From the NCBI GenBank assembly GCA_902624095.1, contig CACNWB010000015.1:1-44601 (forward strand): a DNA stretch of 44,601 nt, written 5' to 3'. The notes under the pieces are model-generated. The model saw only the letters and a program-made list of their open reading frames with translations, was not told the origin of the DNA and ran no database searches. The DNA comes from an uncultured PS1 clade bacterium (lineage in GTDB: Bacteria > Pseudomonadota > Alphaproteobacteria > RS24). How positions within the stretch are numbered: position 1 is the first letter of the stretch; every line of letters begins with the position of its first letter. Of this stretch, positions 18,122-26,017 are shown piece after piece. Position numbers and translations under genes: made by a program.

Positions 18122-20704
18122 ATGAGTAGAAAAGAGCTAGCCGAAAAATTAGGTTTATTAGTAGAGATTTCTAGGAACATCATTTTTGCAGCGGCTATTG
18201 CTGTAATAGCCAGTTTAAGTAGTCCCCCAACTGTTCGAGCTCAGCAAGCTAAGGTCGAGGAGACTACTGACTCTGAAGTAGAACCTCAGGTTTCTAAAGA
18301 AGAAACCAAGACGAAAAAAAGTGACAGCGAAACATCTGAACCTAAAGAGCCCGATCAAATTGAACCGCTTTCAAACTCAGGTGAACCGGAACCCGGTGGA
18401 AATAATATTTATGCGATTGTCGGCGGATTGACTGCCGTTGCTGCTGCTAGCGGTGGCGGTGGCAGCGGTGACGGTGGCGGTGGCAGCGGTGGCGGTGGCG
18501 GTGGCGGCCTCTCAGACGGCCAATATCGCAACACTGCAGATGGCGTTTATTCGACGGAATTTAATTTTCAATCAATGCTCGGCAGCATTAACGCATTGTC
18601 GCTAAATGACTATGGATATTCGGGAGAAGGCGTAAGAGTAGCTGTCGTTGACAGCGGCATTGACTCGACGCATCCGGAATTTGACGGCAAAACAATTAAT
18701 GGGCACGACTTTGCAAATAGCCTATCTGGTTATGGTGCCGACGAAAACGGTCACGGCTCTCACGTGGCCTCAATCATTGCAGGAGAACGCGACGGATCGG
18801 GTATGAGAGGTTTTGCATATGACGCTACCTTGTATGATTACAAGGTAGATAATGACGGAGCCGACGGCCTCGACGCACTAAACACAGATTCTGAAATAGC
18901 AGCAGTGTTCAATCGTCATGTTACCGACAACATTCACGTGTCAAATAATAGCTGGGGGTCTGGATCACCGGTTACTGTGGACACTGAAGCAGCCGTGCGT
19001 GCCATCTTCCCTGATACAATTACTGCAATAAGGGCGGCGCAAGCCAATGGTACTTTAATTGTGTTTTCCGCTGGCAATGAAGGCTTTCCGGATCCTGATA
19101 GTTCTGGCGGCTTGCCCTACGTGATACCTGAGTTAGCCAATGAATGGCTTGTGGTTGTGGCAGTCGATTCTAACTTAACTGAAACAGAATACACAAATAG
19201 ATGCGGGGTAGCTGCGGATTTTTGTGTTACAGCACCGGGTGGTGGAGACGATTCTTCAACAGATGGAATCTTGGCTGCACGGGCTAACGGTACTCTTGGC
19301 GATGAGTATGTGCGTTACAGCGGCACTTCAATGGCCGCGCCGCATGTTTCTGGACTTGCGGCAGCTCTGATGGAAAAATTTCCTAGTTTAACACCTGCGC
19401 AAATTGCAACGCGCATCAAATCAACTGCTAGCCATAGCCGTTTAACTGGCAAAAGCGGTGAGACCTTCGCGAATAGTACAACAAATGAGATGCAAGAAAT
19501 CTTTGGTCATGGATTAGTTAACGCGACAGCCGCATCAGCGCGTATCGGAAACTATATATATGCAGATGGCGGCGACCTTGAGGACGGCAAAGATGTCACC
19601 GCTGCAAGGATTGCAATTCCTGCGGGGCTTCCAGCATCGGTCCAAAATCAGATAGTCGATAGTAAGTTTATTGTATTCGACAGTTTTGACGGTGCACGTT
19701 TCTCCGTTGATGGCAGTCAAGTTTTCTCCAAGTTTTCTCGAGCTTCAACACCATCTTTCTCAACAGATACCATGATCGATACACATAGCAATCCCTCGCT
19801 CGATTTTGCATCATCTAAAGGGAATTTAAAAAATATCGAGTGGATGCCGCGCTTCATCGCTTTTAGCAGTAATAGTCGAGAAACTGCTTCTAAAGCTTTT
19901 TGGGGTGAATTATCTTCCTTATTTCCAGCTCCAAAAATTGTTCAAGACGAGCCTTCTGCGAGTTACATTTGGAACCAAACATACAAAAGGCTAAATTTTC
20001 AACCCTTCGTCCAATTCCGTAATGAAAACTTTGGTGGGACTTCGACCTCTGGCAACGGAGAATCTTTCAATTTGCGATCTGACGGAGGCTTGAGTTTTCA
20101 ACAACTGGATCACTTGCGCGATGAAAATAATAGCGCCACCTCCGTTTCAGGTTATGGGGCATCCTTCAATATTGAATTTGATCGTGGCTTCAAATTTACA
20201 ACTGGGTACAAAGTCTCGAATAGTTGGATGAATAATGGCATCAAGCAACATGAAGCGTCTAATGGACATTCGCTAAGTACCGAGTTTGGTTTCGTTCAAA
20301 AGGTAGGCAGTTCTAGTGATTTGTTTTTTAGAGCCACAAATAACAGGTTTCATGATATCGGTGCGACCCACCGAACATTTGGCTTGGAAAACGCAGAAGC
20401 TGAAAGCTGGACGCTAGGATATAGAACACATGGCAAACTTGGAAATTTCGCTTGGGGCGTGTCAAAGGCTAACCAGCTTTCACAAGGCAGTGTATCTCTT
20501 ATCACGCCCACTGGTAGGACTAGGGCAGGCGATGTTCTGTACATTGAACAACACTTCACAATTTATGACGATAAAAGGGTCGAGAGGTTCTTTGCCTACA
20601 ATTATGAGTTTTCGGATGGGCACCTGACTTTTGGCATTGTTGAAGATCAGGATGACTATGGTTCAATCGGGGCAGCGAAATTAAACTTTTCTATGCAGTT
20701 TTAG
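18122..20704 (+). CDS. Subtilisin-like (S8) serine protease, autotransporter-like
   Basis: An 860-residue protein with an N-terminal membrane/signal segment (about 19-41, ending VRAQQ), an acidic Lys/Glu/Pro-rich stretch (42-92), a Gly-Ser linker (110-130) and an S8 peptidase domain from about 150 to 475. The triad is complete: Asp177 (VAVVDSGID), His211 (NGHGSHVA) and Ser403 (SGTSMAAPH), with oxyanion Asn319 (SAGNE). The final 230 residues look like amphipathic beta strands and end in phenylalanine (LNFSMQF), as in outer-membrane barrels. I infer surface display or secretion as an autotransporter; the barrel is shorter than the classical 250-300 residues. An internal repeat is visible (NENFGGTSTSGNGESFN / DENNSATSVSGYGASFN). 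Confidence 0.85.
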   Translation: MSRKELAEKLGLLVEISRNIIFAAAIAVIASLSSPPTVRAQQAKVEETTDSEVEPQVSKEETKTKKSDSETSEPKEPDQIEPLSNSGEPEPGGNNIYAIVGGLTAVAAASGGGGSGDGGGGSGGGGGGGLSDGQYRNTADGVYSTEFNFQSMLGSINALSLNDYGYSGEGVRVAVVDSGIDSTHPEFDGKTINGHDFANSLSGYGADENGHGSHVASIIAGERDGSGMRGFAYDATLYDYKVDNDGADGLDALNTDSEIAAVFNRHVTDNIHVSNNSWGSGSPVTVDTEAAVRAIFPDTITAIRAAQANGTLIVFSAGNEGFPDPDSSGGLPYVIPELANEWLVVVAVDSNLTETEYTNRCGVAADFCVTAPGGGDDSSTDGILAARANGTLGDEYVRYSGTSMAAPHVSGLAAALMEKFPSLTPAQIATRIKSTASHSRLTGKSGETFANSTTNEMQEIFGHGLVNATAASARIGNYIYADGGDLEDGKDVTAARIAIPAGLPASVQNQIVDSKFIVFDSFDGARFSVDGSQVFSKFSRASTPSFSTDTMIDTHSNPSLDFASSKGNLKNIEWMPRFIAFSSNSRETASKAFWGELSSLFPAPKIVQDEPSASYIWNQTYKRLNFQPFVQFRNENFGGTSTSGNGESFNLRSDGGLSFQQLDHLRDENNSATSVSGYGASFNIEFDRGFKFTTGYKVSNSWMNNGIKQHEASNGHSLSTEFGFVQKVGSSSDLFFRATNNRFHDIGATHRTFGLENAEAESWTLGYRTHGKLGNFAWGVSKANQLSQGSVSLITPTGRTRAGDVLYIEQHFTIYDDKRVERFFAYNYEFSDGHLTFGIVEDQDDYGSIGAAKLNFSMQF
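18451..18508 (+). repeat. GGTGGC-type coding repeat (Gly-Ser linker)
   Basis: Near-tandem GGTGGC/GGTGGCAGC units encode the poly-glycine linker (residues 110-129) of the protease. All units are multiples of three, so slippage would change linker length without breaking the frame. Confidence 0.7.
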
Positions 20705-20775
20705 TTATTTTACTAGTTGTCGATACAACCGCTCAACGCGATTGCGGCTCCATTGAAATTATTGAAAAAACCTCA

Positions 20776-21102
20776 ATGGAAGAACTCTTTCATGTTGGTC
20801 TGATAAATGATGCGAAAACCAAGGCTCTCCTCCTAAAGGGGTTCCCAGCACTCTCAGAAAACGCATCGGATTACTCAGTATTTATCTCCGAGAAGCATGG
20901 CAACAGCGCGGGAAATTATGAATTAGCTGACATTCAAATCGACGGAAGTAAGATACGTTTAGAAATCAAGTTTGAAAAAGAGCCGTCGGAAATCGGTTCC
21001 GCTGTGATGAACCGTCGTATTTTGTTCATTAGAACTAGAACACACTGTCAACTGTTGAGTGTTGTAACCCTTAAGACGGCCTCAAGATTGTCAAAAAAAT
21101 AA
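20776..21102 (+). CDS. Hypothetical protein, probably frameshifted at its 5' end
   Basis: From the ATG at 20776 the frame gives 108 residues of unknown family (MEELFHVGLINDAKTKALL at the start). The same frame stays open upstream into the end of the protease gene and there encodes a convincing signal peptide (LVILLVVDTTAQ, then RDCGSIEIIEKTS) without ATG, GTG or TTG. One more T in the TTTT run at 20699-20702 would join it to ATG-CAG at 20693 and give MQF + LVILLVVDTTAQ. So the true product may be an exported protein whose start is broken, reached by frameshifting, or started at an ATT. A further open stretch at 21075-21254 in another frame may be its decayed C-terminus. Confidence 0.45.
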   Translation: MEELFHVGLINDAKTKALLLKGFPALSENASDYSVFISEKHGNSAGNYELADIQIDGSKIRLEIKFEKEPSEIGSAVMNRRILFIRTRTHCQLLSVVTLKTASRLSKK

Positions 21103-21229
21103 AAAAGTCGCGAGGGTTTGGTTATTTAAACGCCGATGCCTGGCGACAAATGGTGAGTTCACAACAATGGGGTATTCGGCCTTTTCAGAGTGCCGATCAA
21201 ATTTGCGTCGAACGACTAATCAGGACAGT

Positions 21230-21427
21230 TTATTCCAACCTGTTTTTTTTATAGCCTCGCAACCCCGAGTAAAGAAGGTACACACCAGCGCCAGCTGATA
21301 TTAAGAAGAAAATGACACCTCCCGTGGCAACCTCAACTGGGCCTGTTAAATCAGTACTTCTGAAAATATTCCCTGCCAAGCTTATAAGTATTCCACCTCC
21401 GAGCATTTTCAGCATATCTTTAAGCAT
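21230..21427 (-). CDS. Small membrane protein
   Basis: A 65-residue protein with two hydrophobic segments (MLGGGILISLAGNIF and VATGGVIFFLISAGAGVYLL) and a basic tail (SGLRGYKKNRLE), so probably a hairpin inner-membrane protein with its tail in the cytoplasm. A weak AGGA precedes the ATG. Family unknown. It lies convergent to the preceding gene and 65 nt from the next gene on the same strand. Confidence 0.5.
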   Translation of the reverse strand: MLKDMLKMLGGGILISLAGNIFRSTDLTGPVEVATGGVIFFLISAGAGVYLLYSGLRGYKKNRLE

Positions 21428-21492
21428 TGTCAGTCCTAACCTTTTGTATAATCAACCAGGCAATTCACTAGGAATAAAACTGGGTAGAATTG

Positions 21493-21903
21493 TCACTGAA
21501 CAGATAGAACTTTAATTTTCATCGCCTCGAGTGAGGTTTCGCAAGAAGCTAAGATGCTTGCAAACAACCCTTGCCACTTTTTATCGCCATCCATCCAAGC
21601 GCTGGCCTTTTCAAAGTTAGACATAGACGCATGCACATCCACAGCGCCGATATCGCCATTTTCAAACTTTACTTGAACCGTCTTGTATTCCACGGGGCTA
21701 TTTTGGTGTTCATGATTAGCCATCTCAGATAACGTTGACAGAGCGTCGGCTTGCCCTTTGGCAGAACACGGCATCCTATAAATAATTATGCTTTGCCCTG
21801 ATTTGGCAGCTGGAGCTATTTCGTGCGGAAGATGCCCACCTGCATTTACAAGATTAATCGAGAGCAGAAAGACAGGCAGAATCAGACTAAGCCGAAAAAA
21901 CAT
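21493..21903 (-). CDS. Exported hypothetical protein
   Basis: A 136-residue protein with a clear signal peptide (MFFRLSLILPVFLLSINLVNAGG, cleavage near residue 21). The mature domain is about 115 residues, with two cysteines (MPCSAKG, LASCETS) and a segment EYKTVQVKFENGDIGAVDVH that looks like beta strands. The presumed site is the periplasm. GGA precedes the ATG at moderate distance. No homologue is recognised. Confidence 0.6.
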   Translation of the reverse strand: MFFRLSLILPVFLLSINLVNAGGHLPHEIAPAAKSGQSIIIYRMPCSAKGQADALSTLSEMANHEHQNSPVEYKTVQVKFENGDIGAVDVHASMSNFEKASAWMDGDKKWQGLFASILASCETSLEAMKIKVLSVQ

Positions 21904-21978
21904 TTCACTGGTCCTTTCTAATTAATTTTCAGACAAATGTTAATATCCCAATAAAATTTTGCCAAACATTTTACGAAC

Positions 21979-22380
21979 TTGCTACTTTTAACCGTGTTTC
22001 GTCTCGCATTAACTTTTTATTTGGTAATATACAGCCCGTCATTTGCTAGCGTAGTTGGCACCGGGATTTGGTGTGAATACACAGTCTCCAGCGGAAATAA
22101 TTACTTCGAAGGATATTTTTTTACTGGCACTGACGTTTTATTTTTCGACGGCGCGCCAGAAAAGCAGCCTCGATTAACAGAGAATTATAGGCTCGCTGAG
22201 GACAGAATTTCATGGAAAGTAGACAACCAATTGAAGTGGGGGAGATACAATTTTCAACGAAACTCTCTTACTATTCAGAGGGCAGGCAGATACCCTGATA
22301 TTTTAGCTACAGGCAAGTGTGAGAATGCATCACTCCAACAAATAAAAACAAATACTGAAGCTTTAAGAAAACAGGATTGA
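21979..22380 (+). CDS. Exported hypothetical protein
   Basis: A 133-residue frame beginning with a signal peptide (LLLTVFRLALTFYLVIYSPSFAS, cleavage near residue 24) and a mature part rich in aromatic residues (GIWCEYTVSSGNNYFEGYFF, WGRYNFQRNSLTIQR), suggesting a small beta-sandwich or lipocalin-like fold. Two cysteines (Cys32 and one in GKCENAS) could form a disulfide. The start is TTG at 21979 or GTG at 21994; neither has a strong ribosome site. Divergent from the previous exported protein gene. Function unknown. Confidence 0.5.
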   Translation: MLLLTVFRLALTFYLVIYSPSFASVVGTGIWCEYTVSSGNNYFEGYFFTGTDVLFFDGAPEKQPRLTENYRLAEDRISWKVDNQLKWGRYNFQRNSLTIQRAGRYPDILATGKCENASLQQIKTNTEALRKQD

Positions 22381-22524
22381 CCAAAAAGTAAGATGAAGGT
22401 GATAGACTGAAAAATTAGTTACGTTTCTATAACTTTGCAGGTCCGAGCGGAACACGAATATCAGGGATCAGAATGCCTGCCAAATCATTCAACCCAATGC
22501 ACCAGGAGGATGATAATTCAACTA

Positions 22525-22998
22525 ATGACAGAGCCAAAATTAGAGCCCACTTTTAAAATAGAGGCGGATATAGAAGTCCCAATGCAAGTCACTGATGGAA
22601 AGGCAATACTCAATGTCCCTTCCGGTAAATTGATCAACGCAGATGACGGCTCTACGATTGGAGAGCTCGTTAGCCCCTCTGGAGACTGGCTTGAAATTCA
22701 AGCCTCAGGCACCATGGACCTAAACATTAGAGAGGCCTTCAGATTAGAAGATGGACATTCTCTATTAGCCACTATTACCGGTCGCTCGGTACCGAATAGT
22801 AACGTCACTCCTAAATTCGAAAGTGGAGAAATTATAAATGGCGACGAGATGTATTTCATCTCATCAATTCTGATGGAAACGAATTCAAAAAAATATGAGT
22901 GGGCAAACGATAAAGTTTTCATTGGCCAAATGCAGGAATTTGTAATGCCTACCAAAGTTTCAGGCAGAATAGAATGGGATGTGTTTGTGGTTTCATAG
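22525..22998 (+). CDS. DUF3237 family protein, copy 2
   Basis: A 157-residue paralogue of the protein encoded at 13870-14346, with the same motif order (GELVSPSGDWLEIQASGTM, LLATITGRSVPN, GDEMYF, WANDKVFIGQ, WDVFVV). By comparison with copy 1 the start is the ATG at 22525; AGGAGG at 22504-22509 is 15 nt away, and another in-frame ATG at 22510 touches it, so initiation is uncertain. It converges with a CmcJ/NvfI-like gene across 48 nt. Biochemical function is not established for the family. Confidence 0.8.
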   Translation: MTEPKLEPTFKIEADIEVPMQVTDGKAILNVPSGKLINADDGSTIGELVSPSGDWLEIQASGTMDLNIREAFRLEDGHSLLATITGRSVPNSNVTPKFESGEIINGDEMYFISSILMETNSKKYEWANDKVFIGQMQEFVMPTKVSGRIEWDVFVVS

Positions 22999-23046
22999 GA
23001 ACTATAAACGAACGACTACTGCAAAAAAAATTTCTCAAAGGCATGT

Positions 23047-23868
23047 TTAGAAGAATGCCATTGTCCGGACCTCGATGCTCTCGCGCGGGATAGCATTTTC
23101 GGGTGTGTCAGGATCCTCAAAAGCCGAATGTGCCATAAATCGCGCTCTGCCATCAGTTTCAGAATCATAAGTTTTAAGCAACAGGGCATGCGAACTACGC
23201 ATTTCGGGGAAATAGATCCACTTATGTTTTGGAGAGTAGCGCAACACATAAATCTCACCATCTCGATCACGATATTTGAGATTCATCATCAGCAAATCCC
23301 CTGGCTGATTAGAGGAAGCGTCGCATACCGCTAACGGCAGTTCTTCCACTTTGCTAACCAAAGGTTTCCAAACATTATAAAACGCAACCCGTTTTTGCAG
23401 CAAAACTTCCGCGTCGTCGGGGAGCAGGTCTCTAACACGCTTTGGACCAGACTCGTGTGTGTAATCACAGTGCGCCAATCTTACCGCTGGTCTACGCACC
23501 TCTGTTTGTTCTTCTATATCCTCTGACATACGTCGGCGAATGGTGTGATCGAAAATTTCTACTCTTTTTGCGCCAGTATTTTTTTTCACGAACGAAATTA
23601 CTTGTTCATAAAATATCGTTTTAAGCTGTGCTTCATTGTCGAACGCACTGAATTTGCCCTCAAAGTTTTTCAACGCAAATCCCTGCTTGTCAGGATCAAA
23701 TGTCTCGACTAGATCCCACCCATTCTCAACTTCAACTTCTCGTACATCGGTTCCGGCTGGATTAAAATTTTGCTTTTCGCTCGGGTCAGGTTTGTAGAAA
23801 TAAAAATTTGGGGCCCTCCCGTTGTCCAAAGTATAATTAATTTTGGTACGGACAGTCTTCGATGTCAT
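23047..23868 (-). CDS. CmcJ/NvfI-family oxidoreductase-like protein
   Basis: A 273-residue protein matching the family named after cephamycin CmcJ and fungal NvfI/AsaB-type hydroxylases: FDHTIRRRM, LAHCDYTHESGPKRVRDLL (HxD type), FYNVWKPL, LAVCDASS, KWIYFPEM, HALLLKTYDS and GRARFMAHSAFEDP...PRESIEVR. The His-x-Asp, later histidine and arginine fit a non-haem iron oxygenase, but catalysis is inferred. The ATG at 23868 has GGAGGG 5 nt upstream, so the 27-residue in-frame extension to 23949 is rejected. It is divergent from a crotonase gene, with a perfect palindrome between them. Confidence 0.8.
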   Translation of the reverse strand: MTSKTVRTKINYTLDNGRAPNFYFYKPDPSEKQNFNPAGTDVREVEVENGWDLVETFDPDKQGFALKNFEGKFSAFDNEAQLKTIFYEQVISFVKKNTGAKRVEIFDHTIRRRMSEDIEEQTEVRRPAVRLAHCDYTHESGPKRVRDLLPDDAEVLLQKRVAFYNVWKPLVSKVEELPLAVCDASSNQPGDLLMMNLKYRDRDGEIYVLRYSPKHKWIYFPEMRSSHALLLKTYDSETDGRARFMAHSAFEDPDTPENAIPRESIEVRTMAFF

Positions 23869-23906
23869 AATTCCCTCCACATCGCTTTCACTCATTATTG
23901 AGGCAC

Positions 23907-23921
23907 TGACCATAATGGTCA
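23907..23921. promoter_or_regulatory. Palindromic operator in divergent promoter
   Basis: TGACCATAATGGTCA is a perfect inverted repeat (7-bp arms, 1-nt centre) midway between the CmcJ-like and crotonase starts. A dimeric repressor bound here could control both. No regulator gene is adjacent. Confidence 0.5.
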
Positions 23922-23952
23922 ATGTTGCCCACCAACGAAAGGAACCCAAAAA

Positions 23953-24720
23953 GTGTATGTAAGAATCGAAAAGGAAGGCCCAATAACGACAGTCATCATG
24001 GATCGGAAAGAAAAACGCAACGCGGTTGATCGGGTTATGGCGGAAGAGTTACGCGAGGCAATTATGGAATTCGAGGCTGACGAAAATCAGCTTGCAGCGG
24101 TCCTTTGGGGAGACAATGGCGTTTTCTGCGCAGGCGCCGATTTAAGTTCAATGGATGACCCAGATCGAGTTTTAAAAATCGAGGCTGATGGTAGCGGGCA
24201 TGGACCAATGGGTCCTAGTCGCATTTGTTTGACAAAACCTCTTATAGCAGCGACGCCCGGTTATGCGGTTGCAGGTGGGCTGGAGCTAGCTCTGCTCGCC
24301 GATATGCGGGTAGCAGAAGAAAGTTCAATATTTGGGGTATATTGCCGGCGCTGGGGTGTTCCACTTATCGACGGCGGCACCATCCGACTCCCGCGGATAG
24401 TTGGAATGGGTCGCGCAATGGACATGATTTTGACTGGCCGCCCCGTTAACGCACAGGAAGCGCTGGAATTCGGGTTGGTAAATCGCGTTGTACCGGATGG
24501 ACATTCGCGCTCGGAGGCGGAAAAAATTGCCCATGAGATTTCCAAATTCCCGCAAGCATGTATGCGCGCCGATCGCTTCTCAGCCCATGAACATTGGAAT
24601 TTACCGCTTGAAGAAGCGTTGCGCCGTGAAGGAAGTGCTGGACAATCAATTATGGACCAGGAAGGAAAAATCGGTGCGGCGCGGTTTGTTGACGGCGCGG
24701 GCCGACACGGGCAATTCTAA
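23953..24720 (+). CDS. Enoyl-CoA hydratase/isomerase family protein (crotonase fold)
   Basis: A 255-residue crotonase. The oxyanion-hole segments FCAGADLSSM and GYAVAGGLELALLADMR are clear, and the first acid (Glu in GGLEL, rat Glu144) is present. The second acid (rat Glu164, in QPE) is replaced: the aligned segment reads FGVYCRRWGVPLIDGG. It may therefore not be a simple hydratase. GTG at 23953 is the start, with AAAGGAA 8 nt upstream. It stands next to an acyl-CoA synthetase/Liv transporter operon on the other strand, which fits acyl-CoA metabolism, but the substrate is unknown. Confidence 0.85.
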   Translation: MYVRIEKEGPITTVIMDRKEKRNAVDRVMAEELREAIMEFEADENQLAAVLWGDNGVFCAGADLSSMDDPDRVLKIEADGSGHGPMGPSRICLTKPLIAATPGYAVAGGLELALLADMRVAEESSIFGVYCRRWGVPLIDGGTIRLPRIVGMGRAMDMILTGRPVNAQEALEFGLVNRVVPDGHSRSEAEKIAHEISKFPQACMRADRFSAHEHWNLPLEEALRREGSAGQSIMDQEGKIGAARFVDGAGRHGQF

Positions 24721-24813
24721 CATCAAGGCCAAATCTCAACGATAAGAGCTAGCTCTTGTTTCGGCTCAAATTCTGCAACAAAGATTACGGCTGATTGGAG
24801 CCAAAAATGCCAT

Positions 24814-25995
24814 TCACGGCATCAGATCTATGCGCTTCTCTACCCCTTTTAAACGACCGTTCTGAATTTGATCTAAAAACACCGCATCACTGCCGCTATG
24901 GTCCGTCGCAGAATAGCTGTGGGTAGGTGTGCCAATACCGTCATCAAACTGGCTGAAGCTTTCAATCGCTGCCACCAGTTTGTCTGTGGTCAGATCAGGG
25001 CCAGCTTTCTTCAGGGCCTCGATCGTAATTCTGGTCGGCATGTATGCATAATGCGTCGCCACCGTCGGCACTTCACCATATCGCGCTTTGTATTTTTTTA
25101 TAAAAGCAGCCTGGCCAGCAGTAGCTGTGTCCTCGTAAAAAGCCCGCGCTCCACCTGCAATGTAAAGACCTTCTGTCCCGCCTCCCGGGGCGGACGCTAC
25201 CACCTGATCGTTTGAAGCTTGTCCTGCAACTATATCGGCTGTAATGCCCAACTCACGGGCAGCTGAATATCCTAATATGGCGTCCTGAATTATTGTGCCA
25301 AAAACAATTAAGTCACAATTAGCTTTCTTGAGAGAGGTCATAGCGCCAATGAATTCGGTTTCGGTTGGCTTGTGTTTTGTTTCTCCAACGATCTCAAGCC
25401 CTAAAGCATCTACTTCTTGCTGAATAGCATCTCGAATTTCCTGACCATAATCCGTGTCCTGATAAAAAGCACAAATTCGCTTATGACCTCTCTGGCGGTG
25501 GAAATAACGGATAGATGCCCGAGCCTGTTGATTGTAAGAGGACAACGCCTGAAATTTAAATTTGTGAAAAGGTTCAACCATTGAGACTGCACCAGTGATA
25601 GGAAATAGATTGGGAACGCCCGCGGCCAGCTGGCGGCCCAAAACGGCATTATTGTGAGGCGTCCCAATTGAGAGAAACATCGCAAATACTCCATCGCGAT
25701 TGATGAGTTTATTTGCAGCCCGTACTGCCAGTGGCACTTGATACTGGTGGTCTTCAACCACCAGGCGAATTTTTCTACCATGAATGCCTCCGGCTTCATT
25801 GACCTCGTCGAATAGAAGGCGTGCAGTGTTGATTGAAGCAACTCCCCAAGTCGAGGCCGGCCCCGATAACGAAGTGTGCGATCCAAGAAGAATTTCAGTG
25901 TCAGTTACGCCCCTGTCAGCCCATGCCGCACCAGAAAAGAGCAAAGATGCTATAAAGAAAAACCTACTAATTTGAGCAATAAACGAAATATTCAC
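24814..25995 (-). CDS. Liv-type ABC transporter substrate-binding protein
   Basis: A 393-residue periplasmic binding protein of the Leu/Ile/Val-BP (ANF receptor) family: signal peptide ending FSGAAWADRG (cleavage near 26), then VTDTEILLGSHTSLSGPAS, the standard opening strand and ligand loop, and FNAL-type paired lobes through VATHYAYMPTRITIEALKKAG. It captures the ligand for the Liv permease encoded upstream. It is last in the operon livH-M-G-F-acyl-CoA synthetase-binding protein, 22 nt after the synthetase. Coupling to a synthetase suggests a carboxylic acid rather than an amino acid; that is inference. Confidence 0.93.
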   Translation of the reverse strand: MNISFIAQISRFFFIASLLFSGAAWADRGVTDTEILLGSHTSLSGPASTWGVASINTARLLFDEVNEAGGIHGRKIRLVVEDHQYQVPLAVRAANKLINRDGVFAMFLSIGTPHNNAVLGRQLAAGVPNLFPITGAVSMVEPFHKFKFQALSSYNQQARASIRYFHRQRGHKRICAFYQDTDYGQEIRDAIQQEVDALGLEIVGETKHKPTETEFIGAMTSLKKANCDLIVFGTIIQDAILGYSAARELGITADIVAGQASNDQVVASAPGGGTEGLYIAGGARAFYEDTATAGQAAFIKKYKARYGEVPTVATHYAYMPTRITIEALKKAGPDLTTDKLVAAIESFSQFDDGIGTPTHSYSATDHSGSDAVFLDQIQNGRLKGVEKRIDLMP

Positions 25996-26017
25996 CGCAC
26001 ACCTCCCAATGTGACCC

